Assembly: GCF_003627215.1 (NCBI RefSeq)
Contig: NZ_CP032677.1
Coordinates: 2,423,501-2,487,500 of the forward strand
Length of the DNA stretch: 64,000 bases
Direction: 5' to 3'
Source of the DNA: Pseudomonas sp. Leaf58
GTDB taxonomy: Bacteria; Pseudomonadota; Gammaproteobacteria; Pseudomonadales; Pseudomonadaceae
Below the pieces are notes generated by a model, which made no database searches, had not been told where the DNA came from, and saw only the letters and a program-made list of their open reading frames with translations. A program made the translations under genes and the position numbers. Positions 50,856 through 59,925 of this stretch are shown piece by piece (positions within the stretch are counted from its first letter, which is position 1; every line of letters begins with the position of its first letter).

Positions 50856-51522
50856 CGTGTGCGTGGGCATCATCGACAGTGGCTGCTCGCCGGAGCAGGG
50901 CAGCAGCGTACGAGGCGCGCGACGCTTCTGGTTGGAAGACGGCCAGCTGCGCGAAGGTGAAATGCTGCCCGACCAGCTTGGCCACGGTAGCGCGGTACTG
51001 GCCGCCTTGCAGCGTGAGGCTGGGCCTATGCCGGTGCTGGTGGCCCAGGTATTCACTGCCCAGGCCAGCACCAGCGCCTTGCAGGTGGCCGCCGCGCTGC
51101 TGTGGTTGGTAGAGGCGGGCGCTACCCTGGTCAACCTCAGCCTTGGCCTGCAGCAGGACCGGCCGGTGCTGCATCAGGCCTGCGCCGAAGCGCAGGCTGC
51201 GGGTGTGCTGTTGTGTGCATCCAGCCCGGCGCAGGGCGGGCCCGTGTACCCAGCCAGCTACCCCGGGGTAATCCGGGTCACCGGCGATGCCCGTTGCGCG
51301 CCGGGCCAGTGGTCGTGGCTTGGCACTCGCCAAGCGGACTTCGGTGGTCATGTGGGGGCAAATAACCGTGCTGGCGCAAGCTTGGGCTGCGCAGCCTTGT
51401 GCGGCAGGATTGCTGCGTTACTGCGCGAAGAGCCAGGGCTAAACCACCAGCAGGTGCACGACTGGTTACGCCGCCACGCGACCTTCACCGGCCCCGAGCG
51501 ACGAGGTGCCCGGCATGCTTGA
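50845..51522 (+). CDS. qhpE: Subtilisin-like leader protease QhpE
   Basis: 225 residues, a minimal S8 peptidase without signal peptide or pro-domain. The catalytic triad is visible: D11 in V-G-I-I-D-S-G, H47 in L-G-H-G-S-A-V and S179 in A-G-A-S-L-G (family usually G-T-S). QhpE removes the leader peptide of the cross-linked gamma subunit in the cytoplasm (known in Paracoccus). The unusual alanine before the serine is common in QhpE-like proteins as far as I recall. Overlaps its neighbours on both sides. Confidence 0.88.
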   Translation: MGTDVCVGIIDSGCSPEQGSSVRGARRFWLEDGQLREGEMLPDQLGHGSAVLAALQREAGPMPVLVAQVFTAQASTSALQVAAALLWLVEAGATLVNLSLGLQQDRPVLHQACAEAQAAGVLLCASSPAQGGPVYPASYPGVIRVTGDARCAPGQWSWLGTRQADFGGHVGANNRAGASLGCAALCGRIAALLREEPGLNHQQVHDWLRRHATFTGPERRGARHA

Positions 51523-52807
51523 ACCGCGCATTGTGGTACTGGGCGCAGGCCCTGCGGGTGCGGCCACGGCCATTGGCTTGCGGCGCCTGGGTTACCCGGT
51601 CACGGTGGTGTCCGAGTGGCGCCGTTTTGCGGCGGTCGAAGGGGTGTCGCAACGGGTGCTGGAAGGCTTGCGCCATGCAGGCCTGGGTGGCGCGTTGAGC
51701 CAAGCGGCCATGCCTGCCGCCCGGCAGGTGCACTGGAACGGCCAGCACCTGCAAATGAACCAGGAGTTTCTGCTCGACCGGCAACGGTTTGACCGGGCCC
51801 TGCGCGACGACCTTCAGCGTGCGGGTGTGAGTGTGGTCGAGGGGCGGGTGCGCGAGGTCGCGCACGAGGGCGGTCATCGTATTCGGCTGGACGATGGGCA
51901 GGTACTGCTGGCCGGTTTCCTGGTCGAAGCCCGAGGTCGTCAGGCCCCATTGGCCACAGACCGCCTGCGTGGGCCGGAGACGGTCAGCCTGCTCAATGTC
52001 TGGCAGGGTAGCCCAGCGGCGCCAGCGTCGGCGGTGCAGAGCCTGGAGGATGGCTGGGCGTGGATGGCGCGGCTGGAAGATGGCCGCTGCTATTGGCAAG
52101 TTACCCTGGACGCTGCCGGGCTGCCGGGCAAGGCCGGTTTGGCAGAATACTGCGCGGCGCGGCGTGCCCGCAGCGCGCTGGTGGCCGAGCTGTTCGATGC
52201 CCAGGCATTGGCACCGGCACCGGTGCATGCGCGCAGCAGTACCGCCATTTTGGCCGGTGAGTGCGTGGGGCCGGACTGGATACGGGTGGGCGATGCCGCA
52301 ATGGCGGTTGACCCGTTGTCCGGCAATGGGATTTTTCAGTCGTTATCGTCGGCGTTGCAGGCGCCAGTGGTCATCAACACATTGCTGCGCAGGCCTGAGC
52401 GGGCAGCCTTGGCGCGGCAGTTTCACCAACAGCGGGTCGAGCAGCTGTTTTTGCGCTTTGCCCGGATTGGTCGGGATTTCTACGGGCAGGAGCAGAGCCG
52501 GGCGGGGCAGCCGTTCTGGGATCGGCGCCAGGGCTGGCCGGATGGGCACGCGTTGCATGTGGCGGCTGACTGGCAGTCGGTCAAGGTTGAGCGTCGACCG
52601 GTGCTGCGCGAGGGATGGGTGGACGAGGCCGAGGTGGCGGTGACCGCGGACCAGCCGTTGGGCGTGTGGCATTTGCAAGGCATGGAGGTGGCGCCTGTGG
52701 TGCGGGCGTTGCAAGCGGGCCGGCCACTTGAGGCAGTCATGAGCGGTTGGCCGATGGTGCAACAGATGAGGGTGCGGCGGTGGCTGGCAGAGCAGGGTTA
52801 TAGCTGA
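51515..52807 (+). CDS. qhpG: FAD-dependent monooxygenase QhpG (CTQ tryptophan hydroxylation)
   Basis: 430 residues. N-terminal FAD-binding motif 'VVLGAGPAGAATAIGL', the second FAD motif 'IRVGDAAMAVDPLSGNGIFQSLSSA', as in flavin-dependent halogenase/monooxygenase relatives. In quinohemoprotein amine dehydrogenase biogenesis QhpG dihydroxylates the tryptophan that becomes CTQ. The ATG at 51515 has GAGG 8 nt upstream; a GTG at 51506 is less likely. It overlaps qhpE by 8 nt, completing a qhpFEG operon, followed by a terminator hairpin. Confidence 0.87.
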   Translation: MLEPRIVVLGAGPAGAATAIGLRRLGYPVTVVSEWRRFAAVEGVSQRVLEGLRHAGLGGALSQAAMPAARQVHWNGQHLQMNQEFLLDRQRFDRALRDDLQRAGVSVVEGRVREVAHEGGHRIRLDDGQVLLAGFLVEARGRQAPLATDRLRGPETVSLLNVWQGSPAAPASAVQSLEDGWAWMARLEDGRCYWQVTLDAAGLPGKAGLAEYCAARRARSALVAELFDAQALAPAPVHARSSTAILAGECVGPDWIRVGDAAMAVDPLSGNGIFQSLSSALQAPVVINTLLRRPERAALARQFHQQRVEQLFLRFARIGRDFYGQEQSRAGQPFWDRRQGWPDGHALHVAADWQSVKVERRPVLREGWVDEAEVAVTADQPLGVWHLQGMEVAPVVRALQAGRPLEAVMSGWPMVQQMRVRRWLAEQGYS

Positions 52808-52812
52808 GACTG

Positions 52813-52835
52813 CTGGGGCTGCAACGCAGCCCCAG
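52813..52835. terminator. Terminator-like hairpin after qhpG
   Basis: CTGGGGCTGC, loop AAC, GCAGCCCCAG, then TGTTT: a perfect 10-bp GC-rich stem between the converging qhpG and porin remnant. Confidence 0.75.
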
Positions 52836-52844
52836 TGTTTCCGA

Positions 52845-53166
52845 TTAGAAGAAGGTCCCGACCAGCAGCTGCATATAGGTCCGGGTATCCCGCCCACCCA
52901 ACTGCGTACCGCCATTGGCCGCACTGCGCTCTGGCTTGTAGAAGCCCACCAGCGGGCTGATCAGCAGGTGGTCGTTGACCATCCATTCCACATACAGGTC
53001 CAGCTCGCGCCCGCCAAGGTTGCCTTGGTCGGTGTCCAGGGTATCGAAGTCGAAGTACAGCGCGCCCACGGTCAGGTTGTCCCGTGGCTTACCCTTCAGT
53101 GCCACATGAGGGGGTGGCGGGAGCGCTTAACAGCAGGGTCAATGCGCAGGCGAGTGTGTGCCTCAT
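52845..53166 (-). pseudogene. Remnant of an outer-membrane porin (alginate-export-like) gene
   Basis: Minus strand, starting at the ATG at 53166 (GGAG 7 nt upstream), a signal-peptide coding sequence MRHTLACALTLLLSAPA runs on for a few codons and hits a stop. The other frame then continues with about 80 residues that look like the last beta-strands of an outer-membrane barrel ('NLTVGALYFDFDTL', 'RELDLYVEWMVNDHLLISPLVGFYKP', 'TYMQLLVGTFF'), ending in the C-terminal Phe typical of OMPs. The central few hundred codons are missing, so an internal deletion has joined the two ends out of frame. Non-functional. Confidence 0.78.
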
Positions 53167-53210
53167 GGGTTTGCTCCATGGTTTTTATTGTTGTTTTGTT
53201 GTTGCTTGTG

Positions 53211-53276
53211 CCGGCCTCTTCGCGGGCAAGCCCGCTCCTACAGCTGTAGGAGCGGGTTTACCGGGAAGCGGCCGCT
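53211..53276. repeat. Inverted pair of REP sequences
   Basis: CCGGCCTCTTCGCGGGCAAG + CCCGCTCCTACAG, directly followed by CTGTAGGAGCGGGTTTACCG + GGAAGCGGCCG. Confidence 0.87.
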
Positions 53277-53288
53277 ACAGGAGAATGA

Positions 53289-54782
53289 TCAGAGCTTGAT
53301 CAGCACCGACTTGAGCTCGGTGTAGTGCTCGATGGCCGCCGCGCCCATCTCCCGGCCGACGCCGGACATCTTGTAGCCACCAAACGGCAGTGCGGGGTCG
53401 AGAGCGCTGTGGCAGTTGACCCACACCGAGCCCGACTTGATGCGCGGGATCATCCGGTGCACGGCGGCCAGGTCGTTGGACCAAATGCTCGCGCCCAAGC
53501 CGTAAGGGTTGTCGTTGGCCATGCCGATCACTTCGTCCAAGTCGTCGAACGGCATCGCCACCAGCACCGGCCCGAAAATTTCTTCCTGCACCAGGCGGTG
53601 GCGCTGGTCGACATCGACGATCACCGTCGGCTTGACGAAGTAACCCGGGCCGAAGCCCTCGCCACCACAAGCGACGGTCGCGCCCAGTTCACGGCCAAGT
53701 TCGATGTAGCCGGTGACGCGGTCCTGCTGCTTGGCCGAGATCAGCGGGCCCATCTGTACCGACGGGTCCAGCCCGTTGCCCAACTTCATGCCATTGGCGA
53801 TGCCGGCAATGTCCGCCACCACGTTGTCGAAGTGCTTGCGGTGCACATACAGCCGCGAGCCTGCGCAGCACACCTGGCCCTGGTTGAAGAAAATCGCCGT
53901 GGCCGCGCCAGCGGCGGCTTCTTGCAGGTTGGCGTCGGGCATGACAATGGTCGGCGACTTGCCGCCAAGCTCCAGGGTGACGCGGGTCATGTTGTCCATG
54001 GCCGCCTTGCCGATCAGCTTGCCGACTTCGGTGGAGCCGGTGAAGGTCAGCTTGTCCACGCCAGGGTGGCGGCTTAGCGCGGCCCCGGCATTCAGGCCGG
54101 TACCGGTGATGACGTTGAACACGCCTGCTGGGTAGCCGGCTTCGTCTACCAGTTCGGCCAGCTTGAGCACGCTCAGCGGTGTTTCATCGGCGGGCTTGAG
54201 CACCACGGTGCAGCCGGTGGCCAGGGCCGGGCCAAGTTTCCAGCAGGCCAGCAGCAAGGGGAAGTTCCAGGCGACGATGGCGCCGACCACGCCCACCGCT
54301 TCGCGGCGGACGAAACCGTGGAACTGATCGTTGGGCATCAACGGCATCGAGGCTTCGACGGTGCTACCTTCGATCTTGGTGGCCCAGCCGGCCATGTAGC
54401 GCAAGAAGTCGATGGCCAGTTGCACGTCCATCACCTGGGCCACGGCGGCACTCTTGCCATTGTTCAGGCATTCCAGTTCGGCCAGTTGGCGGGCGTCACG
54501 CTCCATCAGGTCGGCCAGGCGCCACAGCAGGTTTTGCCGTTCCCGCGGGCGCAGGCGGCTCCAGGGCGAATCGTCGAAGGCCTGGCGTGCAGCGCGCACC
54601 GCGCGGTCGACATCTTCGGCCTCGGCGGCGGGCACTTCACCCAGCACTTCGCCGGTGGCCGGGTTGCGGAACGACAGGGTGCGGCCGCTGACGGCGTCCT
54701 GCCAGTCGGCGCCGATGCGCATCTTCAGCTTGCGTTCGAGGAAGGCGCGGGTGGCGGGCAGGATGGGCAGTTCGGAAAGCAT
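53289..54782 (-). CDS. peaE: Phenylacetaldehyde-type NAD-dependent aldehyde dehydrogenase
   Basis: 497 residues, the normal length. Catalytic landmarks are 'VTLELGGKSPTIVM' (general-base Glu) and 'FNQGQVCCAGSRLYVH' (nucleophile Cys), with 'WNFPLLLACWKLGPALATG' and 'FTGSTEVGKLI' in the cofactor domain. The sequence belongs to the class 1/2-like ALDH family that includes phenylacetaldehyde dehydrogenase (PeaE/FeaB). It lies between the qhp maturation and structural genes, so it should oxidise the aldehyde released by the periplasmic amine dehydrogenase. The ATG at 54782 lies ~40 nt downstream of a perfect sigma-54 promoter. Confidence 0.88.
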   Translation of the reverse strand: MLSELPILPATRAFLERKLKMRIGADWQDAVSGRTLSFRNPATGEVLGEVPAAEAEDVDRAVRAARQAFDDSPWSRLRPRERQNLLWRLADLMERDARQLAELECLNNGKSAAVAQVMDVQLAIDFLRYMAGWATKIEGSTVEASMPLMPNDQFHGFVRREAVGVVGAIVAWNFPLLLACWKLGPALATGCTVVLKPADETPLSVLKLAELVDEAGYPAGVFNVITGTGLNAGAALSRHPGVDKLTFTGSTEVGKLIGKAAMDNMTRVTLELGGKSPTIVMPDANLQEAAAGAATAIFFNQGQVCCAGSRLYVHRKHFDNVVADIAGIANGMKLGNGLDPSVQMGPLISAKQQDRVTGYIELGRELGATVACGGEGFGPGYFVKPTVIVDVDQRHRLVQEEIFGPVLVAMPFDDLDEVIGMANDNPYGLGASIWSNDLAAVHRMIPRIKSGSVWVNCHSALDPALPFGGYKMSGVGREMGAAAIEHYTELKSVLIKL

Positions 54783-54821
54783 GGGACGGTGCCTCTTGTC
54801 ATTGGGTGTGACGGGCATAGG

Positions 54822-54837
54822 CGCAATGGCCGTGCCA
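54822..54837 (-). promoter_or_regulatory. Sigma-54 promoter of the aldehyde dehydrogenase gene
   Basis: On the minus strand TGGCACG-GCCA-TTGCG, a full match to the -24/-12 consensus with correct spacing. Its -12 end is 40 bp from the ATG. Confidence 0.9.
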
Positions 54838-54961
54838 AGGTGGCTAGATGGCCGTAAAGCGTTGAAGGCATTGGGTTTTGCCTGGGCGCAAGGGGGCGGT
54901 TGCAGGCGCGCGCTGTTGCACATTGAGACGGTGTGAGACGGGGGTGACACACTGTCTGTTC

Positions 54962-55053
54962 TGGTCTCTTCGCGGGCAAGCCCGCTCCTACCGGTACGGC
55001 GCCGAACCTGAACGCTGCGCTATCCATGTGGAGCGGGCTTGCCCGCGAAGGCC
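54962..55053. repeat. Inverted pair of REP sequences
   Basis: CTCTTCGCGGGCAAGCCCGC + TCCTAC faces GTGGAGCGGGCTTGCCCGCG + AAGGCC, in the divergent region between the aldehyde dehydrogenase and qhpA. Confidence 0.85.
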
Positions 55054-55183
55054 TGCGCAGCAGCCCGCTGTCTCAATATGAAACACCTAGTCGCGAAATG
55101 GCACGCTGGCATGGGCCATCCCTGCCGCTATCAAAGACCCGAAAACCGGCTAATAGGTTGAAAGAAAACGCTTTTACAGCAAC

Positions 55184-55199
55184 TGGCACAGTTCCTGTA
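55184..55199 (+). promoter_or_regulatory. Possible sigma-54 promoter of qhpA
   Basis: TGGCACA-GTTC-CTGTA has a good -24 box and the right register, but the -12 box has GT instead of GC. It lies ~77 bp before the qhpA start. Confidence 0.4.
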
Positions 55200-55275
55200 T
55201 TGCAACCGTCACATGCACACCTGCTGTACCAAAGCGTGCGAAAACGATAAGAACAACAACCGTGGAGGTCTGACC

Positions 55276-56841
55276 TTGAAGACGACTCGACTCCGGCGGC
55301 ATGCGGGCAAACTGGCGCTGGTCGCCGCCGCGCTGCTGAGCACCCAGGCCATGGCGGCCGAGCAGGGCCCGAGCCTGTTGCAGAACAAGTGCATGGGGTG
55401 CCATATCCCCGAAGGCAATGACACTTACAGCCGCATCAGCCACCAGCGCAAAACCCCCGAGGGCTGGCTGATGAGCATCGCCCGCATGCAGGTGATGCAT
55501 GGCCTGCAAATCAGCGACGACGACCGTCGCACCCTGGTCAAGTACCTGGCCGACAAGCAGGGCCTGGCGCCCAGCGAAACCGATGGCGTGCGCTACGCCA
55601 TGGAGCGCAGGCTCAACACCGTCGAACAGTTCGACACCCAGCTCAGCGAAACCTGCGGCCGCTGCCACTCCGGTGCCCGCGTCGCCTTGCAGCGGCGCCC
55701 AGCCAAGGAATGGGAGCACCTGGTCAACTTCCACCTCGGCCAATGGCCGTCGCTGGAATACCAGGCCCAGGCGCGTGACCGCGACTGGCTGCCGATCGCC
55801 CTGCAACAAGTGGTGCCCGAGCTGGCCAAGCGTTACCCAATGGAAAACGCCGCCTGGGCTGAATGGCAGAAAGCCAAGCCCAAGGCTGACGCACTGCCAG
55901 GGCAGTGGGCATTCAGCGGCCATATGCTGGCCAAGGGCGATGTGCGCGGGGTGATGAGCGTCACCGCTGACCAGGGCGATGCCTTCAAGGTCGAGGTCAA
56001 AGGCGCTTACGCCGATGGCACGCCGTTCAACGGCAGTGGCACGGCTATCCTCTACAACGGCTATGAGTGGCGCGGCAACGTCAAGGTCGGCGACACCAAC
56101 CTGCGCCAGGTGTTTGCCGCGCTGGATGGTGAAATGAAGGGCCGCATGTTCGAGGCCGAGCACGATGAACGTGGCCTTGACTTCACCGCAGTAAAAGACG
56201 GCCAGGCGCGCCTGCTGGCGGTACAGCCGGCGTTCATCAAGGCCGGCGGCGAAAGTGAGATCGCCCTGGTTGGCAGCGGCTTGGCCGGCAAACCGGACCT
56301 GGGCGCCGGGGTGGAAGTGACCGAGGTGCTGGAGCAGACCCCAACCCTGGTACGGGTGAAGGCCCGCGCCGCGGCCGATGCCAGGCCTGGCCAGCGCGAA
56401 GTCGCGGTAGGGGCGCTCAAAGGCGTCAACCTGGCGGTGTACGACAAGGTCGAGGAAGTGAAAGTGGTGCCGGCGTTCTCCATCGCCCGCATTGGCGAGA
56501 ACGGCGCTTCGGTACCGAAGGTGCAGGGCCGTTTCGAAGCCGAAGCCTGGGGCAAGGACGCCAACGGCCAACCGCTGCGCATCGGCTACCTGCCAGCCAA
56601 CTGGAAGGTCGAGCCATTCAACGAACGTGCGGTCGAGGACGAAGACGTCAAGTTCGCCGGGCAGATGCAGGCCGATGGCGTGTTCGTGCCAGGCGGTGCC
56701 GGCCCGAACCCGGCGCGCAAAATGATGACCAACAACGCCGGTAACCTCAAGGTCATCGCCACGCTGGCCGACGGTGGCCAAACGGGCGAAGGGCACATGA
56801 TCGTCACCGTCCAGCGCTGGAACAACCCCCCGCTGCCATAA
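55276..56841 (+). CDS. qhpA: Quinohemoprotein amine dehydrogenase alpha subunit
   Basis: 521 residues. Signal peptide (KLALVAAALLSTQAMA) followed by a diheme cytochrome c domain with C-M-G-C-H (residues 38-42) and C-G-R-C-H (127-131), then beta-sandwich domains. This is the build of the 60-kDa subunit of the periplasmic enzyme that deaminates primary amines and passes electrons through its hemes to a cytochrome or azurin. A TTG start at 55276 is chosen because GGAGG lies 7 nt upstream. First gene of qhpADCB. Confidence 0.93.
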   Translation: MKTTRLRRHAGKLALVAAALLSTQAMAAEQGPSLLQNKCMGCHIPEGNDTYSRISHQRKTPEGWLMSIARMQVMHGLQISDDDRRTLVKYLADKQGLAPSETDGVRYAMERRLNTVEQFDTQLSETCGRCHSGARVALQRRPAKEWEHLVNFHLGQWPSLEYQAQARDRDWLPIALQQVVPELAKRYPMENAAWAEWQKAKPKADALPGQWAFSGHMLAKGDVRGVMSVTADQGDAFKVEVKGAYADGTPFNGSGTAILYNGYEWRGNVKVGDTNLRQVFAALDGEMKGRMFEAEHDERGLDFTAVKDGQARLLAVQPAFIKAGGESEIALVGSGLAGKPDLGAGVEVTEVLEQTPTLVRVKARAAADARPGQREVAVGALKGVNLAVYDKVEEVKVVPAFSIARIGENGASVPKVQGRFEAEAWGKDANGQPLRIGYLPANWKVEPFNERAVEDEDVKFAGQMQADGVFVPGGAGPNPARKMMTNNAGNLKVIATLADGGQTGEGHMIVTVQRWNNPPLP

Positions 56842-56890
56842 CGGCAGGGTGCAACGGGTTTTCCAACGGATCGATTATCGGGAGGTCGCC

Positions 56891-58321
56891 ATGGGCGCGC
56901 TACTCAACCTGGTCGAACGCAACCTGCACGAAGTGCAGGTCGATGCTGACCGCATGCTGTTCCATATACCCAGCAGTTCGCTGTTTACCACCGATGCGGT
57001 GACCGGCAGCATCATCGACGCTTTGCGCCAACAAGGTTGTTCGGCCGAGGAGCTGTTGCAGCGCCTTGGCCAGCAGTTTGCCGGCAACGATATCCAGGAC
57101 ACCCTGCGCGAGCTGATCGCGCTGGAGCTGGTCAGCGACGGCTCGCCGCTGACCCCGGAAATCGCCCTCAAGCAGGTCGAACGCACCGCGCTGAACACCG
57201 TAGTGCTCAACGTCAACACCGGTTGCAACCTCAGCTGCACCTATTGCTACAAGGAAGACCTGGACAAGCCCTCCGCCGGCAAAAAAATGAGTACTGCCAC
57301 CGCCGAAGCCTCGGTGGAGATGCTGCTCAAGGAATCGCCCAACGAGCAGCGCTACAGCGTGGTGTTCTTCGGAGGGGAGCCGCTGTCCAACCGGCCGTTG
57401 ATCGAACACATGGTTGCCTACTGCGAGCGGCGCTTTGCCGAGGCAGGCAAGCAAGTGGAGTTCATCATGACCACCAATGCCACCTTGCTGACCGAAGAGA
57501 TCATCGATTGGCTCAACGCCCACCGCTTTGGCCTGTCGATCAGCATCGACGGCCCGAAGACCGTGCACGACCGCAACCGCATTACCGTGGGCGGGCAGGG
57601 CACCTATGACGTGGTGCGGCGCAAGGCTGAGCTGTTGCTGTCGCGCTATAACAGCCGGCCGGTGGGCGCGCGGGTGACGCTAACCCGTGGCATCACTGAC
57701 GTCGAGACCATTTGGAACCACCTGTTCAACGAACTGGGTTTCGCCGAAGTCGGCTTTGCCCCGGTCACTTCTGGCGACATGGCCGACTTCAACCTCACGG
57801 GTGAAGAGCTGGTGCAAGTGTTCGCCAACATGAAGGCACTTGGCCGCCAATACCTGGAGGCAGCGCTGCAGCACCGCAACATTGGTTTCTCCAACCTGCA
57901 CCAGCTGATCACCGACATTCACGAAGGCCACAAGAAAGCCCTGCCATGCGGCGCCGGGCTGAAAATGCTGGCGGTGGACCATGAGGGCGAGCTGAACCTG
58001 TGCCACCGCTTCACCGGCTCCAGCCTGCCGACCTTCGGCAACGTACACCAGGGCGTCAAGCAGGCGCAGCTAAACGACTTTCTGTCGCAGCGCCTGGACC
58101 GCAGCAACACCGGTTGCGAAAGCTGCCGTATCCGCAACCTGTGCTCCGGCGGCTGCTACCACGAAAGCTACGCCCGCTACGGCGACCCGCAACACCCGAC
58201 CTACCACTATTGCGAATTGATGCGCGACTGGGTCGACTTCGGCATCGAAGTCTACAGCCGCATCATGGCCGCCAACCCGGCCTTCATCGATCGCTACATC
58301 ACCCCGCGGAAGGCGCACTGA
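56891..58321 (+). CDS. qhpD: Radical SAM thioether-forming maturase QhpD
   Basis: 476 residues. Radical SAM cluster C-N-L-S-C-T-Y-C (C112, C116, C119), 'FFGGEPLSN' and a C-terminal SPASM region with further cysteines ('[21 protein letters not shown]', '[14 protein letters not shown]'). It installs the Cys-to-Asp/Glu thioether cross-links on the gamma subunit (known for Paracoccus QhpD). The N-terminal ~90 residues form a peptide-recognition-like domain. AGGAGG precedes the ATG at 56891; a longer frame to 56849 lacks a site. qhpC starts 1 nt after the stop. Confidence 0.95.
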   Translation: MGALLNLVERNLHEVQVDADRMLFHIPSSSLFTTDAVTGSIIDALRQQGCSAEELLQRLGQQFAGNDIQDTLRELIALELVSDGSPLTPEIALKQVERTALNTVVLNVNTGCNLSCTYCYKEDLDKPSAGKKMSTATAEASVEMLLKESPNEQRYSVVFFGGEPLSNRPLIEHMVAYCERRFAEAGKQVEFIMTTNATLLTEEIIDWLNAHRFGLSISIDGPKTVHDRNRITVGGQGTYDVVRRKAELLLSRYNSRPVGARVTLTRGITDVETIWNHLFNELGFAEVGFAPVTSGDMADFNLTGEELVQVFANMKALGRQYLEAALQHRNIGFSNLHQLITDIHEGHKKALPCGAGLKMLAVDHEGELNLCHRFTGSSLPTFGNVHQGVKQAQLNDFLSQRLDRSNTGCESCRIRNLCSGGCYHESYARYGDPQHPTYHYCELMRDWVDFGIEVYSRIMAANPAFIDRYITPRKAH

Positions 58322-58322
58322 C

Positions 58323-58646
58323 ATGAAGCACTTGAAGCCCCTGAACAACAAGGCGCGCATTCTTGAGCAGGCCGCTGCTGAAGACCGTGTCGAAGAAGTC
58401 ATGGCCATGAGCGCAGTGGCCGGCTGCACCGCCACCACCGACCCGGGCTGGGAAGTGGACGCTTTTGGCGGCGTGAGTTCGCTGTGCCAGCCGATGGAGG
58501 CCGACCTGTATGGCTGCTCCGACCCTTGCTGGTGGCCGGCCCAGGTGCCGGACATGATGAGCACCTACCAGGACTGGAACGCCCAGGCGAGCAACTCGGC
58601 AGAAGACTGGCGCAACCTCGGCACCGTGTTCCCGAAAGACAAGTGA
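58323..58646 (+). CDS. qhpC: Quinohemoprotein amine dehydrogenase gamma subunit (CTQ carrier)
   Basis: 107 residues: a 28-residue leader and a 79-residue core. Counting the core from M29 as 1, every residue known to be cross-linked in the P. putida enzyme is present at the expected place: Cys7-Glu16, Cys27-Asp33, Cys41-Asp49 thioethers and the cysteine tryptophylquinone pair Cys37-Trp43 (precursor C35/E44, C55/D61, C69/D77, C65/W71). It is a ribosomally made, heavily modified peptide processed by QhpD, QhpG and QhpE and exported by QhpF. It has no Sec signal. Confidence 0.96.
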   Translation: MKHLKPLNNKARILEQAAAEDRVEEVMAMSAVAGCTATTDPGWEVDAFGGVSSLCQPMEADLYGCSDPCWWPAQVPDMMSTYQDWNAQASNSAEDWRNLGTVFPKDK

Positions 58647-58678
58647 CCGGCCCAACAAGAATGACAAGGGGAAACCGC

Positions 58679-59800
58679 ATGAAAGCTGGACGCTGCGCGT
58701 CACTCGCGCTCACCATCGCCGCCACGGCCTGCGCCGGGCTGGCACAGGCCGCCGACACCGGGCCGGCGCTAAAGGCAGGCCACGAATACCTGATCGTGAC
58801 CAACTACCCAAACAACCTGCATGTGGTCGATGTAGCCAGTGACGCAGTGTACAAGACCTGCGTCATGCCCGACAAGTTTGGCCCCGGCACCGCGATGATG
58901 GCGCCGGACAACCGCACCGCCTACGTGCTCAACAACCACTACGGTGACATCTACGGCATCGACCTGGACACCTGCAAAAACACCTTCCATGCCAACCTGT
59001 CCAGCGTGGCAGGGGAGGTCGGCAGGTCGATGTACTCGTTCGCCATCAGCCCGGATGGCAAGGAAGTGTACGCCACGGTCAACCCGACCCAGCGGCTGAA
59101 CGACCACTACGTGGTCAAGCCACCGCGGCTGGAGGTGTTCAACACCGCCGATGGCCTTGAGGCCAAGCCGGTCCGCACCTTCCCGATGCCGCGCCAGGTG
59201 TACCTGATGCGCGCGGCGGACGATGGCAGCCTGTACGTTGCCGGGCCGGATATCTACAAGATGGACGTGAAGACCGGCAAGTACACGGTGGCGCTGCCAC
59301 TGCGCAACTGGAACCGCAAAGGTTACAGCGCCCCGGATGTGCTGTACTTCTGGCCGCACCAAAGCCCGCGCCACGAGTTCTCGATGCTGTACACCATCGC
59401 CAAGTTCAAGGATGACAAACAGGACCCGGCCACTGCCGAGCTGCTGTACGGCTACTTGAGCGTCGACCTGAAGACCGGCAAGAGCCACACCCAGGAGTTT
59501 GCCGACCTGACTGAGTTGTACTTCACCGGGCTGCGTTCACCGAAAGACCCGAACCAGATCTACGGCGTGCTCAACCGCCTGGCCAAGTACGACATCAAAC
59601 AGCGCAAGCTGATCAAGGCGGCTAATCTGGAGCACACCTACTACTGCGTCACCTTCGACAAGAAGGGCGACAAGCTGTACCTGGGTGGCACCTTCAATGA
59701 CCTGGCGGTGTTCAACCCGGACACGCTGGAAAAGGTGAAGAACATCAAGCTGCCGGGGGGTGACATGTCCACCACGACGCCGCAGGTGTTCATCCGTTAA
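58679..59800 (+). CDS. qhpB: Quinohemoprotein amine dehydrogenase beta subunit
   Basis: 373 residues. Signal peptide ([16 protein letters not shown]) and a seven-bladed YVTN-type beta-propeller ('[60 protein letters not shown]'). In the enzyme it packs against gamma and forms part of the active-site cavity. AAGGGG precedes the ATG at 58679. Last gene of the qhpADCB set, 32 nt after qhpC. Confidence 0.94.
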   Translation: MKAGRCASLALTIAATACAGLAQAADTGPALKAGHEYLIVTNYPNNLHVVDVASDAVYKTCVMPDKFGPGTAMMAPDNRTAYVLNNHYGDIYGIDLDTCKNTFHANLSSVAGEVGRSMYSFAISPDGKEVYATVNPTQRLNDHYVVKPPRLEVFNTADGLEAKPVRTFPMPRQVYLMRAADDGSLYVAGPDIYKMDVKTGKYTVALPLRNWNRKGYSAPDVLYFWPHQSPRHEFSMLYTIAKFKDDKQDPATAELLYGYLSVDLKTGKSHTQEFADLTELYFTGLRSPKDPNQIYGVLNRLAKYDIKQRKLIKAANLEHTYYCVTFDKKGDKLYLGGTFNDLAVFNPDTLEKVKNIKLPGGDMSTTTPQVFIR

Positions 59801-59805
59801 ACGCT

Positions 59806-59889
59806 GTGGGCTTGTTCGCGGGCTTGCCCGCCCCACAGGTGTTGCACAAGCTCGAAAACCTGTGGGAGCGGGCGAGCCCGCGAATAGGT
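59806..59889. repeat. REP-like inverted pair
   Basis: GGGCTTGTTCGCGGGCTTGC…CCGCCCCACAGG faces CCTGTGGGAGCGGGCGAGCC + CGCGAATAGG; a second REP variant with CCCACAG outer ends. Confidence 0.8.
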
Positions 59890-59925
59890 CGGCACAAACA
59901 ATACAAGAACAACAAGAGAACGCTC

